Shown piece after piece: positions 1-6,942 of a stretch of 13,141 nt of DNA. Made by a program: the position numbers and the translations under genes. This DNA is from an uncultured Planctomycetales bacterium (GTDB lineage Bacteria > Planctomycetota > Planctomycetia > Isosphaerales > Isosphaeraceae), in NCBI GenBank assembly GCA_937907525.1, contig CALCIB010000290.1, positions 1-13,141 on the forward strand. The letters are read 5' to 3'. Position 1 is the first letter of the stretch; every line of letters begins with the position of its first letter. A model generated the notes under the pieces. It saw nothing but the letters and a program-made list of their open reading frames with translations, made no database searches and was not told the DNA's origin.

Positions 1-11
1 GTGCATCGAAA

Positions 12-84
12 TGCGCCCGGCAGGATTCGAACCTGCAACCTTCTGATTCGAAGTCAGTGACTCTATCCGTTGAGCTACGGGCGC
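12..84 (-). tRNA. tRNA-Arg (anticodon UCG)
   Basis: Read on the minus strand, this 73-nt segment folds as a cloverleaf. It has a 7-bp acceptor stem (GCGCCCG with CGGGCGC), a D arm GCTC/GAGT, an anticodon loop CTTCGAA giving anticodon TCG (reads CGA, arginine), and a T arm GCAGG-TTCGAAT-CCTGC. The discriminator base is A. The 3' CCA is not encoded, because the next bases are TTT, so a CCA-adding enzyme is needed. Two oddities are visible: the first anticodon-stem pair (27-43) is an A-A mismatch, and the last D-stem pair is G-U. The gene lies on the same strand as, and downstream of, the ECF sigma gene, but it has its own promoter at 95-122. Confidence 0.96.
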
Positions 85-94
85 CTGATGGGAG

Positions 95-122
95 AGTATA
101 ACGAGTGGAGGGGCGGTGGCAA
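95..122 (-). promoter_or_regulatory. Probable housekeeping sigma-70 promoter of the tRNA-Arg gene
   Basis: On the minus strand, TTGCCA (117-122, 5/6 match to the -35 consensus) is followed after 16 bp by TATACT (95-100, 5/6 match to the -10). The predicted start is about 4-5 nt upstream of the mature tRNA 5' end at 84. The element lies in the 84-bp gap between the sigma factor stop and the tRNA, so the tRNA need not rely on read-through. Confidence 0.65.
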
Positions 123-168
123 CAGGTGCGAGGGGAGGAATCGAATCGGAGCGGCGTCGCCCCGGGCG

Positions 169-750
169 TCAGCCCGCCTTGTGCGACGACTGGGCGGCGC
201 GTCGCATGCGCTTGCGAGCCTTGGCGAGGATCGGACCGACCGAGTTCTCCGAGATCCCAAGCTGCTTGCCGATCTGGCGGTAATTCATGTACTTGAGATG
301 ATACAATCGGACGACCTCGGCCTCCTTCTCCGGGAGTTCGTCGAGGATCCGTTCCACCTCGTCGGCGGTGGCGATGGCCTCGGCCTCGCCGGAAAGGTCG
401 CCGACGATCTCGCGGTGGGCGTTGGCGTGTCCCAACTCGGCCGCGCGCTGGCGACGGATGATCTCCCGGACGCAGATCCGACGAGTGATGACCGTCAGAT
501 AGGTCGGCAGCGAACTCAGGCCCTTGAACCGTCTCAGGACGTCGTAGTCGTCGTCCACGAGGGCCAGCAGCACTTCCGCGGCGATGTCCTCGGTGTCGGC
601 CTCGCTCAGCAGCCGGCTTCGCGAGTGCGCGACGTGGTGGATGACGTGGTAGATCAAACCGACGTAGCGGTCGACGAAGTCGTTCCAGGCGCCCGGCTCC
701 TTTCCCAGGCACCGCTCGACGAGGCCACGATCTAGATCGCTTAGGGGCAC
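169..750 (-). CDS. ECF-type sigma-70 family RNA polymerase sigma factor
   Basis: This 193-aa protein has the size and layout of an ECF sigma factor. Region 2 is at about residues 12-100 (FVDRYVGLIYHVI, then ADTEDIAAEVLLALVDDDYD, then LPTYLTVITRRICVREIIRR). A linker follows, then region 4 at about 130-185 with the helix-turn-helix NYRQIGKQLGISENSV. It should direct core RNA polymerase to a small set of promoters. I chose the GTG at 748-750 because GAGGAGG lies 7 nt upstream (758-764). An in-frame TTG at 789 would add 13 residues (RRGPASARGG...) and swallow that ribosome-binding site. No TM segment, no extra C-terminal domain and no adjacent anti-sigma gene are visible, so its control is unknown. 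The upstream neighbour on the same strand is the isochorismatase-family gene, 151 bp away. The ECF subgroup is not determined. Confidence 0.92.
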   Translation of the reverse strand: MPLSDLDRGLVERCLGKEPGAWNDFVDRYVGLIYHVIHHVAHSRSRLLSEADTEDIAAEVLLALVDDDYDVLRRFKGLSSLPTYLTVITRRICVREIIRRQRAAELGHANAHREIVGDLSGEAEAIATADEVERILDELPEKEAEVVRLYHLKYMNYRQIGKQLGISENSVGPILAKARKRMRRAAQSSHKAG

Positions 751-829
751 GGGGACGCCTCCTCGGGCAGAAGCAGGCCCTCGACGCAACGGAAACGCGA
801 TTTCCCAAGACGGGCTGGCTATTGGTACA

Positions 830-857
830 ATTGTAGCTCAATCCACGACTTCGGCAA
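830..857 (-). promoter_or_regulatory. Putative promoter of the ECF sigma factor gene
   Basis: The minus strand carries TTGCCG (852-857) and, after 16 bp, TACAAT (830-835). This is the same spacing and -35 type as the tRNA promoter at 95-122. The predicted transcript starts near 823 and leaves a leader of about 70 nt before the GTG at 750. The -10 overlaps the perfect 10-bp palindrome TACAATTGTA (826-835), a possible repressor site or chance. Confidence 0.45.
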
Positions 858-901
858 TCGCGCGGGACGAGATTCTCGGCCGAGTTTGACGGCTGGAACG
901 C

Positions 902-1438
902 TTAAATCCGGCGCAGCCAGGTCGAAGCCGGGACCACTTCGCTCAGGAACTGCTGTTGGGCGCACAAGATGGAACGCTGAAGTTCTTCGGCCTTCACCCG
1001 ACCCGCCGCGTTCTCCAGATCGAGCGTCCCAGTGGCGTCGCTTAAGAATTCCGACTTGAACCCCAGGTGGGCGGCCTGGCGGGCGGTGGTGTCGCAGCAC
1101 ATGTGGGTCATGTAGCCGGCGACGGCCACGACGTCGATCCCGCGCTCGCGGAGCCACGCCTCCAGCTCGGTTCCCGTGAAGGACCCCGGCAGCTTCTTCT
1201 CCAGGAGCAAGTCGCGAGGGCGGGCGGCGACCTCGGGATGCAACTCCCAGGCCGGCGTCCCCTTGCGGAAGATCGGCCCCTGGTCGGCGGCGTGCTGGAT
1301 CACGACGACCGGGACCTTCCCCGTCGCCGCGTCCATCACCTCCAAAATCCGCTCCAGATGCCCCGCCGGATGGGTGATCGGCAGGGCGCCGGTGAAGTAT
1401 TCGTTCTGAACGTCGATCACGAGCAGGGCGCGAGACAT
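902..1438 (-). CDS. Isochorismatase-family cysteine hydrolase
   Basis: This 178-aa protein has the full length and motifs of the isochorismatase-like hydrolase fold (nicotinamidase, N-carbamoylsarcosine amidase, isochorismatase). The catalytic Asp is D9 in LLVIDVQNEYF, the Lys is K81 or K82 in LLEKKLPGSFTGTEL, and the nucleophile is C114 in GYMTHMCCDTTARQAAHLGF (family pattern G-x-x-T-x-x-C). The ATG at 1438 was chosen because the family fold begins right there with the first beta strand; longer upstream in-frame sequence is basic, low-complexity and unlike the family. The substrate cannot be read from the sequence. Two adjacent cysteines (C114, C115) replace the more usual Cys-Val. The protein is cytoplasmic, with no signal peptide. 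It precedes the ECF sigma gene on the same strand by 151 bp, and that sigma gene appears to have its own promoter. Confidence 0.93.
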   Translation of the reverse strand: MSRALLVIDVQNEYFTGALPITHPAGHLERILEVMDAATGKVPVVVIQHAADQGPIFRKGTPAWELHPEVAARPRDLLLEKKLPGSFTGTELEAWLRERGIDVVAVAGYMTHMCCDTTARQAAHLGFKSEFLSDATGTLDLENAAGRVKAEELQRSILCAQQQFLSEVVPASTWLRRI

Positions 1439-1923
1439 CGTGACGGCTCCAGGGATTCGGGGCGGGCTCGACCGCCTCGATTGTACCCCACGAGTCGAAT
1501 TCCGCCGAATCCGCCGACGCCGGCGCGTGGCTTCGATCGCTCGGCACGAGCGAGGCCATTCGCCCCTAAATCGTTTCACGCTAATGTGATACGGCTTACC
1601 GAATTGGCTTCGCTCGTCGAGATCGATTGTGTTTTCGCGACCTATTGGGCCTTCGCCGAGGACCGCCCGAATCCGGTCGCCCCGCCGCGACCGGCCCTCG
1701 GCCAAGCGGCGGCGCGTCTTACCGACGGCCGGGCCCGTCTCGCCCGGCCCACCGCGATCGAATTGCCAAAAAACGACGATCCACTCGATACGATCCCGTC
1801 GGGACGGCCCGCCGTTTCATGTTTTTCCCGCGGCTCGCGAATCTTTTTCGACCGAGCGGCAATCCAGGGGCCTGGAGACCGGTTTCGAGCCGGCCCCGTC
1901 CGGTCGAGGTAGGCCCTGGGCGT
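1439..1923. other. Intergenic region of about 485 bp without a convincing gene
   Basis: It separates the stop of the TM-tethered sigma factor (1924) from the start of the isochorismatase-family gene (1438). On the minus strand TACAAT (1480-1485) sits about 42 nt before the ATG and could be its -10, but no good -35 is present. A 6-bp stem-loop (TCCAGG/CCTGGA, 1863-1876) lies about 47 nt past the sigma factor stop and could mark its 3' end; no T-run follows it directly. The stretches 1555-1640 and 1760-1850 are less GC-rich than their surroundings. Open frames across the region have skewed arginine/proline composition and no family features. Confidence 0.55.
1480..1485 (-). promoter_or_regulatory. 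Possible -10 element of the isochorismatase-family gene
   Basis: TACAAT on the minus strand (5/6 match to TATAAT), within GGTACAAT, ends about 42 nt before the ATG at 1438. No convincing -35 is found at 16-18 bp spacing, so this is tentative. Confidence 0.3.
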
Positions 1924-3312
1924 TCAGGGGACTTGGCGTTCCAGGGTGGTCTCCAGGGCTCGCGCCCGTTCCCAGGTCAGCTTTGCGGCGGCCTCGTCGG
2001 CGCGCGACTTCTCGATGTCGAGTCGGAGCTTTTCCTTCCTGTCGAGTCGATCGCTCTTCAGGGCGTCCCGGTTCATGCTGGCGAGTTGGAGCGCCAACCC
2101 GGCCTGTTCCGCGTCCTCCGTGACGGCGTCCAACTGGTTCTTGCTGACGTACCGCTTGTCGAACATCCGAGCGGCCCAGTCGCGGCGGTCGCTCTGGCGG
2201 GAGGACTCCGTCTCGGCCGACTTGACGCGGTCCTCGGCGGTCGCCAGGTCGCGGGGGAAGACGACGGTCTCGTACTCTTCGAGCGAGAGTTCGGCCACGA
2301 TCCGCTTCCAACGGGCGATCTCGTGGAGGGCCTCGGCCTTGAGCGTGGCCAGGCGTCGCGCTTCCAGGGCTTCGCGATGCGCCTTGCGATCTTTTCCCGG
2401 CACCGCCCTCGACCCGCCGGAGTCGGCCGGCGCGGACGCGGAGGGGCGCGGATCGTCTCCAGGCGATGGCTCCTGGTGGCCGCGGACGTACGCGCCCGCG
2501 CCGCCGACGGCGAACCCGGCGGCGGCGACGACGGTCGCCAGCGATCGAAGCTTGGTCCAGAGCATGGCGTTCAGGACTCCTCGGGTGATCGGGAGAACGT
2601 GGGACGCGGCGGCGATCGAGACGGACTGGAGGACGGCCGCCTCCACGACGGCGCGAGGAGGCGCCGCGACGGCGAGGCCGGCGGCGGCCGGCCCGATCCC
2701 CCGCCGCGCCAGGCGGTCCCGGATCAGGCGACGGCCTCGGGCCTGGCGGCTCTTGACGGTCCCCGGCGGCCACCCCAGCGCCTTCGCGGCCTCGGCGTGC
2801 GTCCGGCCCTGGAGATCGCAGAGGACGATCGGGGCCCGGAGCTTCTCGGGGAGCCGGGCCAACTCCTCATGGATCGCGGCGTCGCGGTCGGGGTCGAGCG
2901 GCGATCGGGTCGCTCCCGTCGGCTCGGATCGCTCGCCGTACCGGCGTTCGTGCTTGCGGCGACGGGCGACCGACGTCCGCAGGCCGGACGCCGTTCGGCA
3001 GGCCACGCGATGCAGCCAGGGCGCCAGCGTGCCGCGGACGCGCAGCGATTTCGCCTTCAGAGCCAGGACGAGGAACGCCGCCTGGAAGGCGTCCTCGGCT
3101 TCGTGACGGTCGCGAAGGACCGCGAGGCAGGCGCGCCAGACCATCGCCCCGTGGCGGTCGACGAGGACGGCGAACGCCGCTTGCGCGGCGTCGCCCTCGC
3201 CCGCGACGAACCGCGCCAGGAGTTCGTCGTCGTCCAGGCCTCCCGCCGATCCCAGCGTGAACAGCGTCTGGAACGGTCGATGGCTCGCGCCGATGCGTCG
3301 TCCGGCGATCAC
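1924..3312 (-). CDS. ECF sigma factor with TM helix and C-terminal extracytoplasmic coiled coil
   Basis: This is a 462-aa protein, more than twice the usual ECF length. Region 2 (about residues 31-115) contains the AEDAFQAAFLVLALKAKSLR segment typical of planctomycete ECF factors. Region 4 (about 150-205) contains LPEKLRAPIVLCDLQGRTHAEA and the helix-turn-helix ending KALGWPPGTVKSRQARGRRL. An Ala-rich linker leads to one hydrophobic segment (about 258-276) preceded by TKLR, so the N-terminus should face the cytoplasm. The last 185 residues are charged and helical. They include YVSKNQLDAVTEDAEQAGLA (388-407), which resembles the coiled-coil hairpin of HlyD/RND periplasmic adaptors. I chose the GTG at 3310-3312: GGAGGAG lies 5 nt upstream (3318-3324), and the resulting N-terminus (about 12 residues before FQTLFTLG) fits the family as I know it. 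An ATG at 3369 would add 19 residues and lacks a ribosome-binding site. The gene lies 132 bp downstream of the MMPL exporter on the same strand. The adaptor resemblance is from pattern, not a search. Confidence 0.88.
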   Translation of the reverse strand: MIAGRRIGASHRPFQTLFTLGSAGGLDDDELLARFVAGEGDAAQAAFAVLVDRHGAMVWRACLAVLRDRHEAEDAFQAAFLVLALKAKSLRVRGTLAPWLHRVACRTASGLRTSVARRRKHERRYGERSEPTGATRSPLDPDRDAAIHEELARLPEKLRAPIVLCDLQGRTHAEAAKALGWPPGTVKSRQARGRRLIRDRLARRGIGPAAAGLAVAAPPRAVVEAAVLQSVSIAAASHVLPITRGVLNAMLWTKLRSLATVVAAAGFAVGGAGAYVRGHQEPSPGDDPRPSASAPADSGGSRAVPGKDRKAHREALEARRLATLKAEALHEIARWKRIVAELSLEEYETVVFPRDLATAEDRVKSAETESSRQSDRRDWAARMFDKRYVSKNQLDAVTEDAEQAGLALQLASMNRDALKSDRLDRKEKLRLDIEKSRADEAAAKLTWERARALETTLERQVP

Positions 3313-3444
3313 GTCGTCTCCTCCGGCCGCGTCATCCCTCGTTCCACCCCGCTTTGGGGCGGACTCCATACAAGGTAATGGCGCGCGGCGGGCGTTCGGT
3401 TCTGGAAAACGAATCGCGGGCGCGGGCCGGGGGTGCGGCGGTCC

Positions 3445-5865
3445 TCATTCGTCGGAGGAAGGCGCGGAGGGGACCGGCTCGGTCGATGTCGTGGGGAGGG
3501 GGGCGCGCGGCGTCCGTTTTCGTCGTAGCCGACGGTCCAGGGTCAGGAAGGCGGGGATCAGGACCAGGTTCCCCAGCGTGCTGCCGGAGGTGGCCACGGC
3601 GATCATCGTCCCGAAGTTGACGAACGGCTCGAACTCGCTGGTGCGAAGGGCCAAAAACCCCACGGCCACCGCCAGGCTGGAAAGAAGCACCCCCGGCCCC
3701 GACACCGCGTAGCTGGCGAACAGGCTGCGGCGGAAGCCTCGCGTCTTGAGCAACCGCCCGTACTGGATCAGGCAGTGGAAGGTGTCGTCCACCGAGAGGC
3801 CCAACGCGACGCTGGCGACGAGCGCGGTGGCGATGTCCAGCTTGATCGACATCCAGCCCATCAAGCCCAGCGAGAGGGCCACCGCGGTCAGGGTCGGAGT
3901 CATCGCCAGGATCGCGAGTTTGAAGCTGCGGTACGCCAGGGCGAGCATCGCCAGGATGCCCAGGGCCGACCAGGCGAAGGTTCCCCACTGGGTCGCCACC
4001 ACCCCCTGGGTGGTCTTGGTCAAGAGGTAGGAAAGGCCGGTCAGCGAGACCCCGGGGCCGAACTCGGCGCGGGCGACGTCCTCGGCCTTTCGGAAGATCG
4101 CCGATTTGACGTCGGCCGGCTGTTGCTCCAGAAGGCGGACGAGGATCCGCGCCTCCCGTTTCTCCGGGTTCCAGAAGCTGTCGAGCAGATCGGCCTGGGG
4201 GGAGGCCGCGATCAGTTCCAGCTTGCCTTGCAGCACGCGCGCGGCCGCCTCGGGCTCAAGCGCGGCGATGCGACCGTCTGGGTCCAGGGCGGTCGCCACC
4301 GAGAGCACCCGCGCCACCGCTCCCGGCCGCTCGGGGGCCAGCCCTTGAATCTCCTCGGCCGTTCGCGCGAGCTTGGCGACGGCATCCGGGTCGAGCCCCG
4401 AGCCCACGGGGGCGATCACGTCCACCACGCCGATGCCGCCGAGCTTCGACTCCACGGTCTTGTAGTCGCGGACCACTCGCGCCTGGGGCCTGAACAGGTT
4501 GATGTAGTTGGTCTCGTAGACGAGGCGGAAGGCCCCCAGCGAAAGGGGGAAAGCGACGGCGGCGGTCGCGACCAGGACCGCGACGGGATGGCGGTGGGCG
4601 GTCAGGGTCAGCCGCTTCATCGCGGCGGCGACCCTCGACTTCGACCCCTGGCGGACGGGGATCTCCATGGGGAACGGCGGCAGCATCGCCACCGGGGCCA
4701 GGAACATCACCAGCACCTGGGCCAGCAGCGTGCAGATTCCCAGGATCGCGCCGAACTGACGGATGGGGACGATGTCGCTGGTCATGAGCGCCAGGTAGCC
4801 GATCGCGCCGGTGACGGCCGTCCAGAAGATCGGCACGGAGACCGCGCGGAGGGTCAGGCGCGCCGCGTCCCGCTTGGGGAGCCGGCGGCCGTCGTCGCGG
4901 AAGTGGATCGCCAGGTGGCTGGCCGCGGGCATCGTCAGCACGATGATCTGCGCCACCAGCGGCCCGCCGGACAGCGACAGTCGGATGCCGAACTTGTGGA
5001 GCAGGGTCTCGGTGGCCAGCCAGACCGTCCAGCCGGAGGCGATCGGCACGATCGCCCACCAGACGCTTTGCACGGCGGTGAGCGTCACCAGCGCGATCAG
5101 GAGCATCCCCACCGCGGCGAGCCGCTGGCCGTCGACCTCGATGGCCGCGAAGCCGTCGGCCAGGAGCACCGGCGGGCCCACGACGGCCGGCCTTGGCAGG
5201 CCGTGGCGGTCGGCGAAGGCGTCGGCCTTTTCGCGAAGGCTCCGCACGGTGGCGATGACGTCGTGCTCGGCCGTCCGTCGCAGCCGGGTCACGACCGCCG
5301 CGGACGTCCCCGACTCGTCGATGAGCGTGCCGACGAACATGGGGTGTTTGACCAGCCGCTCCCGGATCTTGGCCAGCCGCTCGGCGTCGGCCGAGCGGAC
5401 CGCGCCGCCGACGGTCATGGCGTTGGACTTGAGATCGACGTTGGCGACGGCCCGCCGCGCCGCGTTCATCGCGGCCTCGCGGGCGAAGGCCGGCAGCCGG
5501 TCGACGGCCAGAAGCGCGTCGTCGAGCGCCCAGACCAGGGGCATGGCGTCGAGCGACTCCACGTCCAGCACCCCCGGAATCTCCGACGGCGCCACGGCGG
5601 CGGCCAGCTCGGCGACGCGATCCATCCCCTCGGGACTGACGACCTCGGGGTCGTCGTAGACCAAAAAGACGATGTTATCGTCGCCGAAGACGGCCGTCGC
5701 CGCCTGGTACGCCTTCACGTCGGGGTCGTCGTCGGCGAAAAACGAGGCGATCGATTGGTCGTACTCGACGTGCTCGCCGAACGCGGCCAGGTACGCCAAG
5801 AGCCCCAGGGAAAGCGCGCCCAGGAGGTATCGCCACCGCAGCAGGAATTCGATTACGAGGGCCAA
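3445..5865 (-). CDS. MMPL/RND-superfamily membrane exporter (12 TM)
   Basis: This 806-aa protein has the duplicated layout of the MMPL/Patched branch of RND transporters. TM1 is at 12-29, followed by a large outer loop (about 31-245) and TM2-6 (about 249-397). TM7 is at 427-446, followed by a second outer loop (about 447-625) and TM8-12 (about 630-775). The signature GLSVDD lies at 689-694 in TM10, and the Asp pair is the usual proton-relay position. Such proteins export lipids or other hydrophobic compounds using the proton gradient; the cargo here is unknown. The matching position in the first half (TM4, LVAQIIVLTMPAASHLAIHF) has no acidic residue. The C-terminal tail (780-806) is basic, then Pro/Ser/Thr-rich. 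The start is the TTG at 5863-5865: an in-frame stop at 5926-5928 excludes longer forms, and no ATG/GTG lies between. It follows the vapC-like gene by 115 bp and precedes the TM-tethered sigma factor by 132 bp, all on one strand. Confidence 0.93.
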   Translation of the reverse strand: MALVIEFLLRWRYLLGALSLGLLAYLAAFGEHVEYDQSIASFFADDDPDVKAYQAATAVFGDDNIVFLVYDDPEVVSPEGMDRVAELAAAVAPSEIPGVLDVESLDAMPLVWALDDALLAVDRLPAFAREAAMNAARRAVANVDLKSNAMTVGGAVRSADAERLAKIRERLVKHPMFVGTLIDESGTSAAVVTRLRRTAEHDVIATVRSLREKADAFADRHGLPRPAVVGPPVLLADGFAAIEVDGQRLAAVGMLLIALVTLTAVQSVWWAIVPIASGWTVWLATETLLHKFGIRLSLSGGPLVAQIIVLTMPAASHLAIHFRDDGRRLPKRDAARLTLRAVSVPIFWTAVTGAIGYLALMTSDIVPIRQFGAILGICTLLAQVLVMFLAPVAMLPPFPMEIPVRQGSKSRVAAAMKRLTLTAHRHPVAVLVATAAVAFPLSLGAFRLVYETNYINLFRPQARVVRDYKTVESKLGGIGVVDVIAPVGSGLDPDAVAKLARTAEEIQGLAPERPGAVARVLSVATALDPDGRIAALEPEAAARVLQGKLELIAASPQADLLDSFWNPEKREARILVRLLEQQPADVKSAIFRKAEDVARAEFGPGVSLTGLSYLLTKTTQGVVATQWGTFAWSALGILAMLALAYRSFKLAILAMTPTLTAVALSLGLMGWMSIKLDIATALVASVALGLSVDDTFHCLIQYGRLLKTRGFRRSLFASYAVSGPGVLLSSLAVAVGFLALRTSEFEPFVNFGTMIAVATSGSTLGNLVLIPAFLTLDRRLRRKRTPRAPLPTTSTEPVPSAPSSDE

Positions 5866-5980
5866 GGTCCGTCTCGCTCGATGAACGTCCGAGTCGCGCC
5901 GGCCGTCTCCCCGTCCCGGCCGCCGTCATGATCGATCCAGTTTACCGACTCGACGCCGCGCGGAGAATCGCCAGGACCGG

Positions 5981-6409
5981 TCACTGGACGTCCGGGATAG
6001 TCCGAAGGGGTCGATTCCGCTTCAGGCGAACGAGCGAGAAATCCCGGCGATCGATCGTGAAGACGGTGTGAATCCCCTCGCGCTCGGCCAGATGCACGAT
6101 CGAGGCGTCGGCGAACTGGAGGCCGACGTCCTCGTATCGCCTCATGATCGCGGCGATGGGGGCGAGGTCGTCGGCTTCGAGAGGGAGCAGGCGGAACATG
6201 CCGGCGTCATGGGCCGCCTGGATGTGATCGAGGGGACGTGGCCGCCGTCGAAGAAGCCAGGCCGCCTCGGTCAACACCGGCCAACACGTCAGTAGGGGCG
6301 GAGCGAGCCCGGCGAGGGCCTTGACGCACGACTCGTGATAGGCGTCGCGCGAAGCCAGAAGCGCGACGAGGGGCCCGGTGTCCAGGAGGACGGGCCCTTC
6401 ATCCGCCAC
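5981..6409 (-). CDS. vapC: PIN-domain ribonuclease toxin (VapC family)
   Basis: This is a 142-aa PIN-domain protein of normal VapC size. The acidic metal-binding residues are D10 in PVLLDTGPLVALL, E48 in WPVLTEAAWLL, D101 in LQFADASIVHLAER, and D120/D123 in FTIDRRDFSLVR. VapC toxins are Mg-dependent RNases that cut tRNA or rRNA and are held inactive by their partner antitoxin; the target here is unknown. The GTG at 6407-6409 was chosen because it starts just before the first PIN strand and has GGAAGG about 8 nt upstream. It overlaps the end of the upstream antitoxin gene by 11 nt, which fits translational coupling. All catalytic positions are intact, so the toxin should be active. Confidence 0.9.
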   Translation of the reverse strand: MADEGPVLLDTGPLVALLASRDAYHESCVKALAGLAPPLLTCWPVLTEAAWLLRRRPRPLDHIQAAHDAGMFRLLPLEADDLAPIAAIMRRYEDVGLQFADASIVHLAEREGIHTVFTIDRRDFSLVRLKRNRPLRTIPDVQ

Positions 6410-6647
6410 CGCCGAACCCTTCCATGTGAACCGGGTTGGCGCTAAGGTCGGCCGGGGTGTCCCGATAAACCCCGATGATCCCAAGACGCTTCGCGACGTC
6501 GTGGCAGGTCTCGGCGGGCTTGAGGCGTTCGAGATGCTCGCGCACGACCTTGAGCGCCAGATCGGAAGGACTGACTCCGGCGGCCCTCGCCTCGTCCTCA
6601 AGACGTCGGCCGAGGGCGGGATCGAGCCGAAAGCTGATGCGGTCCAT
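6399..6647 (-). CDS. Ribbon-helix-helix antitoxin (VapB-like, CopG/Arc fold)
   Basis: This 82-aa protein begins MDRISFRLDPALGRRLEDEA, a beta strand followed by two helices (to about residue 42, GVSPSDLALKVVREHLE), as in ribbon-helix-helix DNA-binding antitoxins. The remaining 40 residues (KPAETCHDVAKRLGIIGVYR...) would wrap the toxin. The ATG at 6645-6647 has GGGGGAGG 7 nt upstream. The 3' end overlaps the PIN toxin start by 11 nt in another frame. A spaced inverted repeat (GTGAC-N9-GTCAC, 6667-6685) directly upstream is a fair candidate for its autoregulatory operator. Naming it vapB rests mainly on the adjacent PIN gene. Confidence 0.85.
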   Translation of the reverse strand: MDRISFRLDPALGRRLEDEARAAGVSPSDLALKVVREHLERLKPAETCHDVAKRLGIIGVYRDTPADLSANPVHMEGFGGGG

Positions 6648-6666
6648 GAACCGGCCTCCCCCTGTC

Positions 6667-6685
6667 GTGACGAACTCGCGGTCAC
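6667..6685. promoter_or_regulatory. Candidate operator of the toxin-antitoxin operon
   Basis: GTGAC (6667-6671) and GTCAC (6681-6685) form a perfect 5-bp inverted repeat with 9-bp spacing, 20-38 nt before the antitoxin ATG and next to the predicted transcription start. Ribbon-helix-helix antitoxins commonly repress their own operon through such sites. No binding data exist here. Confidence 0.35.
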
Positions 6686-6691
6686 TTCCGC

Positions 6692-6721
6692 AGCCTAACG
6701 GATGCCGTCCGCGACGGTCAA
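6692..6721 (-). promoter_or_regulatory. Putative promoter of the toxin-antitoxin operon
   Basis: On the minus strand TTGACC (6716-6721, 5/6 match to the -35) is followed after 18 bp by TAGGCT (6692-6697, a weak -10 keeping the first TA and last T). The predicted start near 6685 would fall at the edge of the inverted repeat at 6667-6685. Confidence 0.35.
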
Positions 6722-6942
6722 GCCGCGCGTCGTCGCGCGAGTGGGGGCTTGCCCCGCCCGGCCGGAGCGGATTCAATCCAGGTTCAACAACGGCCGCGGC
6801 GACGACCGGCGTCGGTCGCGTACCCCGCGTCGCGAATGGCGGACAAATCGAAACCCCGACGCCGGGTCGGCCCCCGGTCTTGAGCGTCCGCCGATCGATC
6901 CCGGTTCATCCCGCTGATAGACTTTTGGGATTCACGCCTCTC

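Noticed and set aside
12..84. The tRNA gene as an attachment site for an integrated element
   Set aside because: No integrase is present, no repeat of the tRNA 3' end was noticed elsewhere in the window, and the neighbouring genes look like native chromosome.
1067..1912. Plus-strand open frame across the isochorismatase gene and the following gap
   Set aside because: Antisense in its first part and without family features in the gap.
3313..3336. An 8-codon open frame (ATG...TGA) whose stop overlaps the sigma factor's GTG
   Set aside because: The purine-rich run before its ATG is only about 1 nt away, too close for a ribosome-binding site. A frame this short is expected by chance.
1627..3378. 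Long plus-strand open frame (over 580 codons) opposite the TM-tethered sigma factor
   Set aside because: Arg/Gly-rich antisense shadow with no domain. The sigma factor frame has clear family motifs and a strong ribosome-binding site.
3775..5931. Very long open frame on the plus strand opposite the MMPL exporter (over 700 codons)
   Set aside because: It mirrors the exporter's codons. Its product is Gly/Arg/Asp/His-rich with no recognisable fold, as expected from high third-position GC on the opposite strand.
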